In this document: piece by piece, positions 22,138 to 33,446 of the stretch | Layout: each line of letters starts with the position of its first letter | Numbering within the stretch: the first letter of the stretch is position 1 | Source: Antilocapra americana | Taxonomy: Eukaryota > Chordata > Mammalia > Artiodactyla > Antilocapridae | Direction of reading: 5' to 3' | NCBI GenBank assembly: GCA_007570785.1 | Contig: ML660201.1 | Coordinates: forward strand, 50,676,401-50,740,400 | Length of the DNA stretch: 64,000 nt | Made by a program: the position numbers and the translations under genes | Notes under the pieces: generated by a model | What the model saw: only the letters and a program-made list of their open reading frames with translations | The model's database searches: none | Told to the model about the DNA's origin: nothing

Positions 22138-22264
22138 AACTCTAATTCAAGCTCAGTGGGAATGGTGTTTTAATCAGGTACAAACTGCTCCATAAGTTCG
22201 AAGGGAAAAGAGATCTTGGAAGGCTTCCTGGAGGAAGGAGCATCAGATATGAGCCTTTAGCAGA

Positions 22265-22470
22265 CAGGCTCTGCCTGGGGCTGTTCTGAGCATCTTCTCA
22301 TTTCATCCTTACCACAACAATCCAGCAATGATTATAGCCATGATTATATCCACTTCACAGATGAGGAACCCAGTCAGGGTAAGTCCTTACCCAAAGTTCC
22401 ATATCCAGGAAGCAGAGAAATTGAGACAGGAATCCAGGTCTTTCTGTCACCAAAACTCATGTCTTCATTA
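22265..22470 (-). mobile_element. MIR SINE
   Basis: 'atccacttcacagatgagg' and 'gagacaggaatccaggtc' in antisense order, with the preceding 'catttcatccttaccac'. Confidence 0.75.
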
Positions 22471-22986
22471 GCTTCTAAAGGCCCGGCTCAGTTAGCCCTG
22501 CCAAAGGAAACCAGATTTCCCCAAGACCTGCCCACTCATCCCTGGGACTAGGTATCACTCCATCCCAAGATCACAGTGCCCCCTCCTGCCTTGGATTCTG
22601 GTCAGCTGTGCCCTGTCGGGGGGGTCACTGTGGCACCACCCACACCCAGTACCAGCATTTGCAGGCTGGGGGCCACCCACAGATATCTGCGGAGGGGACT
22701 TTAATCCACTGACCCTGAGATCTCAGAGGGCCAGGAGAAGGCTCTGTTGGGCTGTTCATTATTATTATTCAGATTTGACCAACCTCCTTCCTTCCTGGAT
22801 TCAAAGCAATGCCCGTCCCCAGGGAGGTGCAGAGCAGAAAAGGGGACATGGCCATACAAGGCCCAACGCCAAGTTTCCTGACTCCTGACTCCCCGGGAAG
22901 TTCTCCTTGACCCTTGGAAACTTGACTCACTTGAGCTCTGCATCCTTTGACAACAGAAAAGTGCCCTCATAAGGAAATAATTCAAC
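22471..22986. other. Unique sequence, nothing recognised
   Basis: No repeat or gene that I can support. A short (ATT)4-like word is at 22760-22772. Confidence 0.5.
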
Positions 22987-22994
22987 CACAGCTC

Positions 22995-23211
22995 TGTTGG
23001 CTTCCCAGGTAGTGCAGTGGTAAAGAATCTGCCTATCAGTGCCAGAGATGAGACTCGAGTGCGATCCCAGGGTCAGAAAGATCCCCTGGAGGAGGAAATG
23101 GCAGCCCACTCCAGTACTCTTGCCTGGAGAATCCCGTGGACAGAAGAGCCTGGTGGGCCACAGTCCCTGGGGTCGCAAGGAGTCGGACACGACTGAGCAC
23201 ACCCACGCACG
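22995..23211 (+). mobile_element. Bov-tA-type SINE with TSD
   Basis: Sense copy with head 'ggcttcccaggtagtgcag' and tail 'gagtcggacacgactgagc' retaining CpGs, so it is relatively young. The 8-bp TSD is 'cacagctc' at 22987-22994 and 23212-23219. Confidence 0.9.
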
Positions 23212-23356
23212 CACAGCTCCATCACCAACCCACGCATCTGTTCCCACCTCATCCTGTCCCCGCCGCTTTCCCTGTTCCTGACCAGAGGCTGGATGCACTG
23301 CTTGTCAGACTAGCCTGGTGTGTGCCGGGGAGAGCGTGTGAGCACAGGGGAGTGGG

Positions 23357-23380
23357 GTGTGTGTGTGTGTGTGTGTGTGT
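23357..23380. repeat. (GT)12 microsatellite
   Basis: Uninterrupted dinucleotide run. Confidence 0.95.
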
Positions 23381-23849
23381 ACCCTGCAGGACCCCTGAGC
23401 GTCTGCGTGTATAAGAAAAGGTGCTCCCCGCTGTGTTTCTCCTTTGCTCTCACACCGCGACCACACTCACAATACTTTTGACTCCAGATGTGTGGATTTT
23501 GCACACCTCAAGCAATTCTGCCACCCCAGCTGGGAGTCCTACAGCTGAGCTCAGTGCTGCCGCTGTCTACCCGGAGTCAGAGTCAGACCCCACACATTAA
23601 GGCCTCCGTCCCACGGGACCGCCCCCGCTTCAGATGACAGTCACATGTCCTGAGTGCACCTGTACGTCTCACCAACCAGACAGAAGTCAGGGTCCCCATG
23701 ACCCCCCACCTTGGGTTTGATCATTTGCTAGAACGGCTCATAGAACTCAGGGAAGCACATACTTTGGTTACTGGCTTATTATATAACAAAGGATATGAAT
23801 GAACAGCTAGATGAAGAGGTGCGTACAGAAAGGTCCCGAAGAGTCTCAA
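23381..23849. other. Unique sequence, nothing recognised
   Basis: No supported feature in this stretch. Confidence 0.5.
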
Positions 23850-24059
23850 GTTTCCCAGATGGTGCTAGCGGTGAAGAATCTGCCTGTTACTGCAGGAGAT
23901 AGAAGAGACCCAGGTTCAATCCCTGGTTCGGGAAGATTCCTTGGAGGAGGGCATGGCAACCCACTTGTGTCCTTGCCTGGAGAATCCCATGGTCAGAGGA
24001 ACCTGGTGGGCTACAGACCGCGGGGTCACAAGAGTCAGACCTGACCTAGCAACTAAACC
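23850..24059 (+). mobile_element. Bov-tA-type SINE
   Basis: Sense copy: 'tttcccagatggtgctagc', box B-like 'caggttcaatccctgg', tail 'agagtcagacctgacc', then a short (CCA)n tail. Confidence 0.9.
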
Positions 24060-24328
24060 ACCACCACCACCATCATTTGGTCCCAGCCAATCATTAACTC
24101 AATCTCCAGCCCCTCTTCTTTTCCTAGAGGGTAAGGGGTAGGGCCGAAAGTTCCAAGCTTCTGATCGTGGCTTGGTCTTTCTGGGGACCAGCCCCTATCC
24201 TAAAGCCATCCAGGAGCCCAACAAATGTCACATAATTAGGGAAAAAAACACTCCTATCATTTAGGAAGTTCCAAGGGTTTCAGGAGCTCTATGCCAGGAA
24301 CTGGGGACAGAGATCAATCAATCAATAA

Positions 24329-24333
<5 letters not shown>

Positions 24334-24367
<34 letters not shown>
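24334..24367. repeat. (TA)n microsatellite
   Basis: About 17 TA units after a short (AATC)n run. Confidence 0.95.
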
Positions 24368-24369
<2 letters not shown>

Positions 24370-24791
24370 CTTATCTCAGTATGTTTGTGTGTGTGTTGTC
24401 TCTCTTAGCCAAGGCTGCGCCATGCTGCGGTAACAAGTGGTCCCCAGATCATAGTAGCTCACAACAATGAAGATTTACTTCTCAGCATGGAGTTACTTCA
24501 AGGGTTGCCTCTGATTCTGCTCCCTGGGCCAAGAGTAAATGGGCAGCATCTACCCAGAGTGCTGCTGGTCCCCACAGCAGAGGGAAACAAGAGCGTGGAG
24601 GAACTGGGAGCTGGCTCTGGAGGCTCCCACCCTGAGGAACACACAGCTCTTTCCCCTCCAGTTTCAGGGGCTGGAGCTGGTCATGTGATTGAGCCTGTTC
24701 TCATGGAAAGTGGTCCCTCTCTTGGGGGGAGCCAGGAAGCACCCTTGCACAGGAGCCAGCCTACCCCACTCAGATGCAGGGCTGTGAGAAG
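24368..24791. other. Unnamed old repeat and unique sequence
   Basis: 24410-24500 ('gctgcggtaacaagtggtcc', 'tagctcacaacaatgaagat') resembles the repeat at 14.74 kb. The remainder has no supported feature. Confidence 0.4.
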
Positions 24792-24804
24792 CTGTGTATC
24801 TCAG

Positions 24805-25224
24805 TTGTTGTTTAGTTGCTAAGTCATGCCCAAGTCTTTATGACCCCATGGATTGCACACTCCAGACCTCCCTGTCCTTCACCATCTCCCAGAGTTTGCT
24901 CAAACTTACGTCCATTGAGTCCATGATAACATCCAGCCATCTTGTCTTCTGTTGCCCCCCTTCTCCTGCCCTCAATCTTTCCCAGCATCAGTCTTTTCCA
25001 ATGAGGCACCTCTTTGCATCAGGTGGCCGAAATGTTGGAGCTTTAGCTTCAGCATCAGTCCTCCCATTGAATATTCAGGGTTGACTCCTTTAGGATTGAC
25101 TGGTTTGATCTCCTGGCAGTCTGAGGGACTCTCGAGAGCCTTCTCCACCACCACAGTTGAAAAGCATCCGTTCTTCGGTGCTCAGCCATCTTTAGGGTCC
25201 AACTCTCTTATCCGTGCGTGACTA
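24805..25224 (-). mobile_element. BovB LINE, 5' truncated, with 13-bp TSD
   Basis: Antisense BovB 3' end. The minus strand encodes broken ORF2 C-terminal words ([20 protein letters not shown]). The TSD is 'ctgtgtatctcag' (24792-24804) and 'ctgtgtgtctcag' (25225-25237), 12 of 13 identical. Confidence 0.95.
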
Positions 25225-25339
25225 CTGTGTGTCTCAGTGGCTCTTGGTGACTGTGAGAAAATACAGTTGCACAAATCTATCTGTTGGGGTACCTTGTGCT
25301 TCTGGGTGTGCACAGGTGTCAGTCGGTGTTTCTAGATGT

Positions 25340-25610
25340 AAAAAAAAAAAGGTGTGTAAATGGTGTGCACAAGATCCTGTGCTTGAATGGACAAATGGGA
25401 GTGTGTGTGTGTGTGTATGTGTGATGGGAAGAATGTGAGTCAGGGGAGGGTGTGAGCATGTGTGTGCAAGTCTATGTGTGTGTATACCAGTGTGTAAGTG
25501 TGTGTGCACAGGCAAGCATGTATGTACCTGTGTGCCACAAGCCCACGCCTCAGCACTGAGTCCATCTGCATGTACAGCAAACACCCCCCACACTCACACC
25601 CCAACATACG
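25340..25610. repeat. TG-rich degenerate simple repeat
   Basis: An A run at 25340-25350, (GT)n at 25400-25424, and scattered TGTG/GTGTGCA words to about 25530. No gene. Confidence 0.85.
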
Positions 25611-25917
25611 CTCCCGTCCCCAGAGAAGAAGCCGTCACAGATGGGCATCGAGATGCTCAATTTCCCAGCTGATGATTTAGCAGGTTCATTCACCCCTCAT
25701 TTGTGGCCATCTGTCGCCTTCCACGCAGCCGCTGGGCCGTCTCCACCTGGCCGGAGCACTGAGGCTGCAGAGCGATGGCGGCAGGACCGGCCAGCAGCTC
25801 CAGAGACTGAGGTGCCTCCCAGACCCAGGACCGCCTCTCAGAGCTGCCCAGGGGATGGGAGCCCAGCAGACAGATAAGGATCTTCCAGAAGGGATTCGGG
25901 GCTCTCCAAAATGCCTT

Positions 25918-26128
25918 GTGCATGCTTAGTCACTCAGTCGTGTCCGACTCTTTGTATCCCCGTGGACTGTAGCCCCCCAGGCTCCACTGTCCATGGGATT
26001 CTCCAGGCAAGAATACAGCAGTGGGTTGCCATTTGCTACTCCAGGGGATCTTGCCAATCCAGAGATCAAACCCGCATCTCCTGCCTTGGCAGGTGGATTC
26101 TTTACCACTAGCACCATCTGGGAAGCCC
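25918..26128 (-). mobile_element. Bov-tA-type SINE with TSD
   Basis: Antisense full-length copy. The TSD 'ctccaaaatgcctt' (25904-25917) and 'ctccaaatgcctt' (26129-26141) differ by one A. Confidence 0.95.
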
Positions 26129-26141
26129 CTCCAAATGCCTT

Positions 26142-26838
26142 AGGCTGCCCCAGTCCTCCAGCAACACTCTCCCATTCCCAGCACACCTCTCCCCACCCCC
26201 CACATAGGAATCTTTGTTGGGGCAGAACAAGCCAGCTCCTGATAGTCACCTCCGCCAGGTTCTCGTCCACGTTCTGCGCTCAACACTTGACCTGCACCGT
26301 CTCATTTAGACCCAAGACACAGATGCTGCTCCTCGCCGTGGTCAGCCGAAGAGGAAACTGAATCGCTGAGAGGCACACACGTCCACACACCCACTGGGAG
26401 CAAAACCGAGTCTCTCACTAAGGTCTCCCTGTTCACATGGGGCCAGGGCTGCTCCAGGTCACCTCTTCCAAGAAGCCACCTGACTAGCAGCCTGGAAGGG
26501 CCAGGCCTGGGCTACAGCAGGACCACAGCCCTGAATGTGGATGCTGGTGAGGTGATGGAGCAGAGGATACAGGTCACCCCATCTTCTTCTCTGGTGACCA
26601 CCCTCCCCCTTTCCAGGAGGGAAGACCACCCCACCCCCCAACTTGGTTGGTCCTGATTTCTTATTCCAATATATCCTTGAAATGAGCCTCTCATGCCCAG
26701 GGCAGCTTTTGTCATGTTCCTGCTCAACTGCCATCCTGGCCTGGGGTGGAGTCCAGCCTCCCTAAGAGCTGAGGCTGGCCCTGGCCTTCCGCCTCTCCCA
26801 TCTGTCTGGCCTCACAGCCCCACCTCCCCTCTGTTCTT
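26142..26838. other. Unique sequence, nothing recognised
   Basis: No supported gene or repeat body. Confidence 0.5.
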
Positions 26839-27005
26839 TTTATTTTTCAAATGCATGTATTTATTTGGCTGCACTGGGTCTTAGTTGTGGCCCTTGGGAT
26901 CCTTGGTTGAGGCATGTGGGATCTTGTTCCCGGACCAGGGATTGAACCCAGGCCCTCTGCACTGGGAGCCCGGAGCCTTAGCCACTGGACCGCCAGGGAA
27001 GACCC
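26839..27005 (-). mobile_element. CHR-type cetartiodactyl SINE
   Basis: Antisense copy: 'gtatttatttggctgcactg', 'gcatgtgggatcttgttccc', 'gggattgaacccaggccct', reversed head 'ttagccactggaccgccagg'. Confidence 0.85.
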
Positions 27006-27749
27006 TGCTCTCTGCTCCAGCACTGAGTTCCTCCCCCACGCTCCTTCACCTCTGATGCTTCCCTCCTCCAGTCTCCTTCACACTTTCCCAGCTCACTCCT
27101 GCCCACTCCGCCCTCCTCAAGGAAGTCTCCCCTGCCCCCTAAGGGCTGCCTTCCCTGCCCCGCCCCGTCCTTGCAGGGGGCTGGAGTCTCCCCCACTAAA
27201 CTGTAAATTCCTGGGGGGAATGTGCTGCTTCCTCAGTCACGCGCTTAACAAATACTATTGATCTCTCCCTGCCCCAGGCCAGGGACAATTCACTAGACCA
27301 GAGATGGGTGAAAACAAGAAAAGAGGATGAGAGGGAGACCAACTAGGCTGGGGCAGCAGCAGTCAGATAGGTGGTGACAGGAGGCTTCTCAGAGGTGGTG
27401 ACAAGCATGCTGAGACCCAGGAATGAGAAGAAGCCAGCAACGCAAAGGTCAGAGACTCGGGAACTCCTGGATGCATGAACGGCAACCGCAAAGGTGACGA
27501 GGCAAGAATGGGTCCAGCATATTTGGGTTATGCGCATGTGGCTGGAGTGTTGACAGCTGGGGGCAGGCAGGGTTCAGAGAGGTAGGTAGCAAAGTGTTTC
27601 CTGAACATTTCCTGGAGATTTTTTACTTTGAATACTCCAGACTGCCTCCTCCAGGGAGCCTTCTCTGACTGCACATTCCTTATGCCTCTGAGCCCTCCCA
27701 GCTCTACCCACAGTGATCCAAATTACCTCTCAGCCTCCTTAAGATAGTT
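27006..27749. other. Unique sequence with weak L2-like end
   Basis: 27640-27720 has L2-like words ('ctccagggagccttctctga'). Otherwise no gene or repeat that I can support. Confidence 0.45.
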
Positions 27750-28393
27750 ATCGTTCAGTCGCTCGGTCATGGCCAACTCCTTGCAACCCCATGGACTCCC
27801 ACATGCCAGGCTTCCCAGAGTTTGCTGTCTCCCGGAGTTTGCCCACACTCATGTCCACTGAGTCGGTGATGCCATCCAACCATCTCAATTGTCTGCCGCC
27901 CCCTTCTACTCCTGCCATCAGTCTTTCCCAGCATCAGGGTGTTTTCCAGTGAGTCAGCTCTTCGAATCAGGTGGCCAAAGAATTGAAGTTTCGGCTTCAG
28001 CATCAGTCCTTCCAATGATTATTCAGAGCTGATTTCCTTTAGGATTGACTGGCTTGATCTTGCTGTCCAAGGGACTCTCAAGAGTCTTCTCCAGCACCAT
28101 AGTTCAAAAGCATCAGTTCTTCAGTGCTTAGTCTTCTTTATGGTCCAACTCCCACATCTATACATGACTACTAGAAAAACCTTAGCTTTAACTGTATGGA
28201 CTTTGTCAGCAAAGTGGTGTCTCTGCTTTTTACTACACTGTCTAGGTTGGTCATAGCTTTTCTTCCAAGGAGCAAGTGCCTTTTAATTTTATGGCTTCAG
28301 TCACTCTCTGTAGTGATTTTGGATCCCAAGAAAATAGTCTGTCACTGTTTCTATTTTTTCCCCATCTATTTGCCATGAAGTGATGCGAAGATG
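27750..28393 (-). mobile_element. BovB LINE, 5' truncated
   Basis: About 640 bp of antisense BovB, reaching upstream to the 'atggcttcagtcactctctg' segment. The minus strand encodes MLKPKLQFFGHLIRRADSLE and GWHHRLSGHE-type remnants with stops and frameshifts. Confidence 0.95.
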
Positions 28394-29165
28394 GACGAGT
28401 CTCCAAACCCCTACCTTGTCTTGTTTAAATGATGTAAAAGCATTTTATTAATACAAATGGGCCCTCCCCTGTTCCTGGGTCCCCTGGCCAGGAGGGCAGC
28501 TGCGGGATGTGGACGGGGTCCCCACCAGGACAGTCATCCTCCATGTCTGCTCCAGTTCCACTTAGCAGGCCGCTAGGGGAGGCAGGAAGGACTGGCTGGG
28601 CTGTCAGGCTTGGTTATTTATGGAATTCAATTTCCCCGGCTCCCTGCCACTCCCAGGAGCTTCACAGGGAGGCCACAGAGAAGGGTAGTGTTTGGGCCTG
28701 CAAGGGGGGATTCACCTGTCAAGTGAAGCAAACACCCTCCAGAAGGACACATGGACACTTCAGGGCAGTGTCTGGGCACGAGGAGAGGCAGAACAAAGCA
28801 CTCTAGCCTGGGTGTCAGAGACCCTGGATTCTAGGCTGGTTCTGCCCCAGTGTTAGGCAAGCCCTTCTCTGGGCCCCCGTTTCCACCTTAGTAAGAGGTG
28901 AGAGAGCTTAATCTAGGTCATGTGTTGATATATGTTTTTGTGAAAGTCCATACAAAAAATGTGTTAGGCTTAGTGGGTCAGAGGGCATCTGTCAGAACTA
29001 CTCAATTCTGCCTTGCAGGGCACAACAGCCGTAGATGGCGCGTAAACAAATGCGCATGGCTGCGTTCCAAAACACCTCGACTTATGAAAGACAGGCAGCA
29101 GGCTGACCTTGGCCCGTGGGCTCTGCATTACTGACCCCTGATCTAGGTGTGACTGTTGTGTCAGT
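28394..29165. other. Unique sequence, nothing recognised
   Basis: Weak MIR-like words at 28810-28890. No gene. Confidence 0.5.
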
Positions 29166-29175
29166 CAGGACACTT

Positions 29176-29335
29176 TCGGAGAAAGAGTGACTATGTGTGC
29201 ATGGTTGTGTCCCGACTCTTTGCAACCCTGCAGACTGTAGCCCAGCAGGCTCCCCTGTCTATGGAATCTTCCAGGCAAGAATACCGGGGTGGGTTGCCAT
29301 TTCCTGCTCCAGGGGATCTTCTCCACCCAGGGACT
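29176..29335 (-). mobile_element. Bov-tA-type SINE, left part (split by L1)
   Basis: Antisense tail and body ('cccgactctttgcaaccctg', 'ccaggcaagaataccggggt'), interrupted at the B-box region. It resumes at 30346. The outer TSD is probably 'caggacactt' (29166-29175) and 'caggacacctt' (30417-30427). Confidence 0.9.
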
Positions 29336-29350
29336 GAACCCGTGTCTTTT

Positions 29351-30345
29351 TTTAAAATTAATTTATGTTAATAGGAGGCTAGTTACTTCACAATATCGTG
29401 GTGGTTTTTGCCATACATCAACATGAGTCAGCCATGGGTGCACATGTGTCCCCCATCCTGAACCCCCCTCCCACCTCCCTCCCCACCCCATCCCTCTGGG
29501 TTGTCCCAGAACACCAGCTTTGAGTGCTCTGCTTCATACATCGAACTTGCACTGGTCATTTCTTTTACATAGGGTAATATACATGTTTCAGTGCTATTCT
29601 CTCATATCATCCCACCCTTGCCTTCTCCCACAGAGTCCAAAAGCCTGTTCTTTATACCTGTGTCTCTTTTGTTGTCTTGCATGTAGGATCATCATTACTG
29701 TCTTTCTAAAGTCCATATATATACGTTAATATACTGTATTGGTGTTTCTCCTTCTGACTTACTTCACCCTGTATAATAGGCTCCAGTTTCATCCACCTAA
29801 TTAGAATTGACTCAGATGTGTTATTTTTTATAGCTGAGTAATAGTCCATTGTGTATATGTACCACAACTTGCTTAACCAGTCATCTGCCGATGGACATCT
29901 AGGTTGCTTGCCTGTCCTGGCTATTGTAAACAGTGCGGCAATGAAGATGGGGTTACATGTGTCTCTTTCAATTCTGATTTCCTCAGTGTGTATGCCTAAC
30001 AGTGGGATTAGCTGGGTCATATGGCAGTTCTATTTCCAGTTTTTTAGGGAATCTCCAGACTTTTCTCCATAGTGGCTGTACTAGTTTGCATTCCCACCAA
30101 CAGTGTTAAGAAGGTTCCCTTTACTTCACACCCTCTCCAGTGCTTATTGTTTGTAGACTTTTTGATGGCAGCCATTCTGACCTGCGTGACATGGTACCTC
30201 ATTGTGGTTTTGATTTACACTTCTCTGATAATGAGTGATGTTGAGCATCTTTTCATGTGTTTGTTAGCCATATGTATGTCTTCTTCGGAAAAATGTCTGT
30301 TTAGTTCTTTGGCCCATTTTTTGATTGGGTCATTTATTTTTCTGT
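29351..30345 (-). mobile_element. L1 LINE 3' end inserted inside a Bov-tA SINE
   Basis: About 1 kb, 5'-truncated L1 in antisense. The minus strand at 29706-30020 carries the ORF2 C-terminal signature WYIYTMDYYSAIKNN and ends 29706 upstream of the 3' UTR. The TSD is 'gaacccgtgtctttt' (29336-29350) and 'gaacccatgtctttt' (30346-30360). They differ at one CpG (cg/ca). Confidence 0.95.
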
Positions 30346-30416
30346 GAACCCATGTCTTTTGCATCTCTTGCATTGGCAAATGGATTCTTTACCATTAGCG
30401 CCACCTGGGAAGCCCC
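30346..30416 (-). mobile_element. Bov-tA-type SINE, right part
   Basis: Completes the reversed tRNA head ('ttctttaccattagcgccac', 'ctgggaagcccc') of the SINE begun at 29176. Its first 15 bp are the L1 target duplication. Confidence 0.9.
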
Positions 30417-30427
30417 CAGGACACCTT

Positions 30428-30904
30428 AGGTTGTAAGCAAAAGAATCCCAATGCAGACTAGCTTACACTAAACATTGCTTAGAGGATGAGAACTTTGGGG
30501 GGTCACATAGGAAAAAAATTTCCAGGGGGACTTCAGGTATGGCTGGATCCAGGAGCTCAGATGATATCATTAGGACTCATTATGACTGAGTTTCACTTTC
30601 ACTATTCCTTGACTACATTTGCCTCTAGTTTGGCCTTAATTTTAGGCAGGCACCCTTCATCAGCAGAAGTCTGGGATTCATTCCTCCTGGGCCAGGTTTC
30701 ATCATGTGCTCCTTCCTGAACTAATCATTCCTATAGGAATGATGAGTTTATCCTGGGTGGCCAGGCTTGGGGCATGTGCCCATCTCTAGAGCCAACAGTG
30801 AGTCCAGCTCCACGATATGACATGCCTCATAGTATATGGAGTGGCCCCAGGAGTGGACAGTAGGGAGTTCTTTGTGCAGGGCTGGTGCTTAGGGTTTCTC
30901 TTTA
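30428..30904. other. Unique sequence, nothing recognised
   Basis: No supported gene or repeat. Confidence 0.5.
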
Positions 30905-31150
30905 TGGCACCATCACTCCTTCCTAGATAATTGCAACCACCTCCTGAATGCTTCTCAGTCCCCATGCCCCTCTCTCCATCCAACTCACAGCACATACCAT
31001 CACCAGATTAATCTTCCCAAGGCTTCCCAGTCACTCTGCTGCTCAAGAACCTTCTTTGGCTCCCCATTGCCAACAGGACAAGATCCTCGTGCCTCAGTCT
31101 GGTTCTCAAGGCCCCCCGAGATCTCACCTTAGTTGTTCTTCTCACCCTTG
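30905..31150 (-). mobile_element. L2 LINE 3' region fragment
   Basis: 'accatcaccagattaatctt', 'ttggctccccattgccaaca', 'aagatcctcgtgcctcagtc' in antisense L2 order. Confidence 0.65.
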
Positions 31151-31649
31151 TCTCCTCCCCTCTTCTATGCTGGAATAAGAGTCCAAGACTTGAGTTAGTG
31201 CCACTGGTCACTAGCTGTATAACCTTGAAAGTGAAACAATATTGAAGAGCCAAGTTGGGGGACAGGCACTACTTAACTTTAAGATTTGCTGGAAAGTTAG
31301 AGTAATCAAGACAGTGTGCTAATGATGAAAGAACAGACAAATAGATCAATGGAACACAGTGCAGAGCCCAGAAATAGATCCAGATAAACACAATCAACTG
31401 ATCCTTGACAAATGAGCAAAGGCGTTGAAATGGAGCAATGATAGTCTCCTCAGCAAATGGTGCTGGAACAACTATACGTCCACATGCAGAAAAGTGAATC
31501 TAGTTACAGACCTGAAACCCTTCACAAAAATTAACTGACAGTGGATCATAGATCCCAAATATACCTACATACAAAATGCAAAATGAGGAAACTCCTGGAA
31601 GATAATATAGGATAAAATTGATACAACTTTGGGTATGGTGATGACTTTT

Positions 31650-31947
31650 TGTTGTTGTTGTTCAGTCGCTCAGTCGTGTCTGACTCTTTGCCACCCCATG
31701 GTCTGCAACACACCAGGCTTCTCTGTCTTTCACCATCTCCCAGAGCTTGCTCAGACTCATGCCCATTGAGTTAGTGATGCCGTCAAACCACCTCGTCTTC
31801 TGTCGTCCCCTTCTCCTCCTGCCTTCAATCTTCCCCAGCATCGGGGTCTTTTCTAATGAGAAGGCTCTTGACATCAAGTGGCCAAAGTATTAGAGCTTAA
31901 GCTTCAGTATCAGTCCTTCCAATGAATATTCAAGGTTGATTTCCTTT
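31650..31947 (-). mobile_element. BovB LINE 3' end nested in L1, with 19-bp TSD
   Basis: Antisense. The minus strand at 31662-31877 has an uninterrupted ORF2 tail ([42 protein letters not shown]). The TSD is 'gggtatggtgatgactttt' (31631-31649) and 'gggtgtggtgatgacgttt' (31948-31966). Confidence 0.95.
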
Positions 31948-32862
31948 GGGTGTGGTGATGACGTTTTTAAACAACACCAAAGGAACAATACATGAAGGAA
32001 ATAATTGACTGGACTGGACTTCATTAAAATTAAAAACTTCTGCTCTGCAGAAAACGATATCAAAGAATGAGAAGGCAAGTCACAGACTGGGGAAAAACAT
32101 ATTTGCAAAAGACATATCCAAAATGCACAAAGAACTCTAAAAACACAGCAATAAGAAAACAAACAATCCAATTTAAAAATCCTAAGATCTTAACAGACAC
32201 CTCACCGAAGAAGATATGTGGATAACAAAGATGCCCCACCTCATACGTCATCAGGGAAATGCAAACTGAGATGACAATGAGCTACCTGTTAGAATGGCTA
32301 AAATCTGGAACACTGACAACATCAAACACTGGCGGGGATCTAGAGCACGGGGAACTCTGATTCACTGCTAGTGGGAGTGCAAAGTGGCTCAGGCACCGTG
32401 GAAGCCGTTTCGCTGGCTTCTTACAAAGCTAAAGATATTCTGGCAATGCAACACAGCAATATCCCTCATCGTTATTTACCCAAAGGAGTTTAAACTTACG
32501 TCCACAAAAAAACTCGCACATGGATATTTATAGCAGCTTTATTCATAACTGCCAAAACTTGGAAGCAGACAAGATGTCCATTCAGTAGGTGAATGGAAAC
32601 ATAAATTGAGGTACATCCAGACAATGGAAAGCTTTTCAGCACTGAAAGGAAATGAGCTATCAAGCCGTGAAAAGACATACTAAATGCAAGTGAAAGAAGA
32701 CAGTCTGAAAAGGCTACATATTGTACAGTTCCAACTATATGACACTGTGGAAAAGGCAGAACTATGGAGAGAGTGAAAAGATCAGTGGTTGCTTGGGAAT
32801 GAGGGGTGGGGAATGGAGATGAATAGGTAGAACGCTGAGGATTTTTAGGGCAGTGGATACTA

Positions 32863-32928
32863 TTGGGTGGGCCAAAAAGTTCATTGGATAGAACAGAAAC
32901 CCTGAATGAACTTTCTGGCCAACCCGGT
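32863..32928. mobile_element. Bovine-type mariner MITE nested in L1
   Basis: A short element with inverted ends 'gggccaaaaagttcatt' and 'aatgaactttctggccaacc', flanked by TA (32861-32862 and 32930-32931). The L1 3' UTR resumes on the far side. This is the signature of a Tc1/mariner MITE of the ruminant Mariner1-like type. No transposase. Confidence 0.85.
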
Positions 32929-33181
32929 GTAATAACGGTATGCATTTGTGTAAACCCACAGAGTGTACAAAGCCAAGACTGAACCGTAAGGTAAACTGTG
33001 GGCTTAGGGTGATAACCTTGTGTCAGTGCAAGTTCATCAGCTGTAACACATGAACCACTTTGCAGGGGTGGGTGTTGATACTGAGGGAAGCTTTGCTCCT
33101 ATAGGGGCAGGAGGTGTGGGGGAAATCTCTGTACCTTCCTCTTAATTTTGCAGGAGCCAAAACATCTCTCTTTTTCTTACA

Positions 33182-33446
33182 AAAAGTATTTATTTATTTT
33201 TGGCTGTGCTGGGGGCCTCATTGCAGTGCGTGGGGCTGTCACTAGGGTGGCGTCCCTCGTTGCAGAGCACAAGCTCTGGGCACGGGGGCTCACTAGCTGA
33301 AGCTCCCGGGGGCACAGACTCAGTAGCTGCGGCACACGTGCTTAGCTGCCCCGCCGCAGGTAGGATATTCCCAGACCAGGGATCCAGCTCATGTCCCCTG
33401 TGTTGGCAGGGTGGATTCTTAACCACTGGACCACCAAGGAAGTCCC
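33182..33446 (-). mobile_element. CHR-type cetartiodactyl SINE
   Basis: Antisense copy: 'gtatttatttatttttggct', 'gaccagggatccagctcat', reversed head 'cttaaccactggaccaccaa'. Confidence 0.85.

Larger units (their letters stand above)
31240..33182 (+). mobile_element. Old L1M-type LINE 3' portion, split by two younger elements
   Basis: Sense ORF2 end and 3' UTR of an ancient mammalian L1. Words include 'gtaatcaagacagtgtg', 'catttatagcagctttattc' variants and '3' UTR 'taaacccacagagtgtac'. It is interrupted by a BovB end (31650-31947) and a mariner MITE (about 32863-32928). No intact frame remains. It ends near 33182 at an antisense CHR SINE. Confidence 0.85.

Noticed and set aside
25340..25610. 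TG-rich stretch as a CRISPR-like or satellite array
   Set aside because: Irregular dinucleotide text with no uniform repeat-spacer structure.
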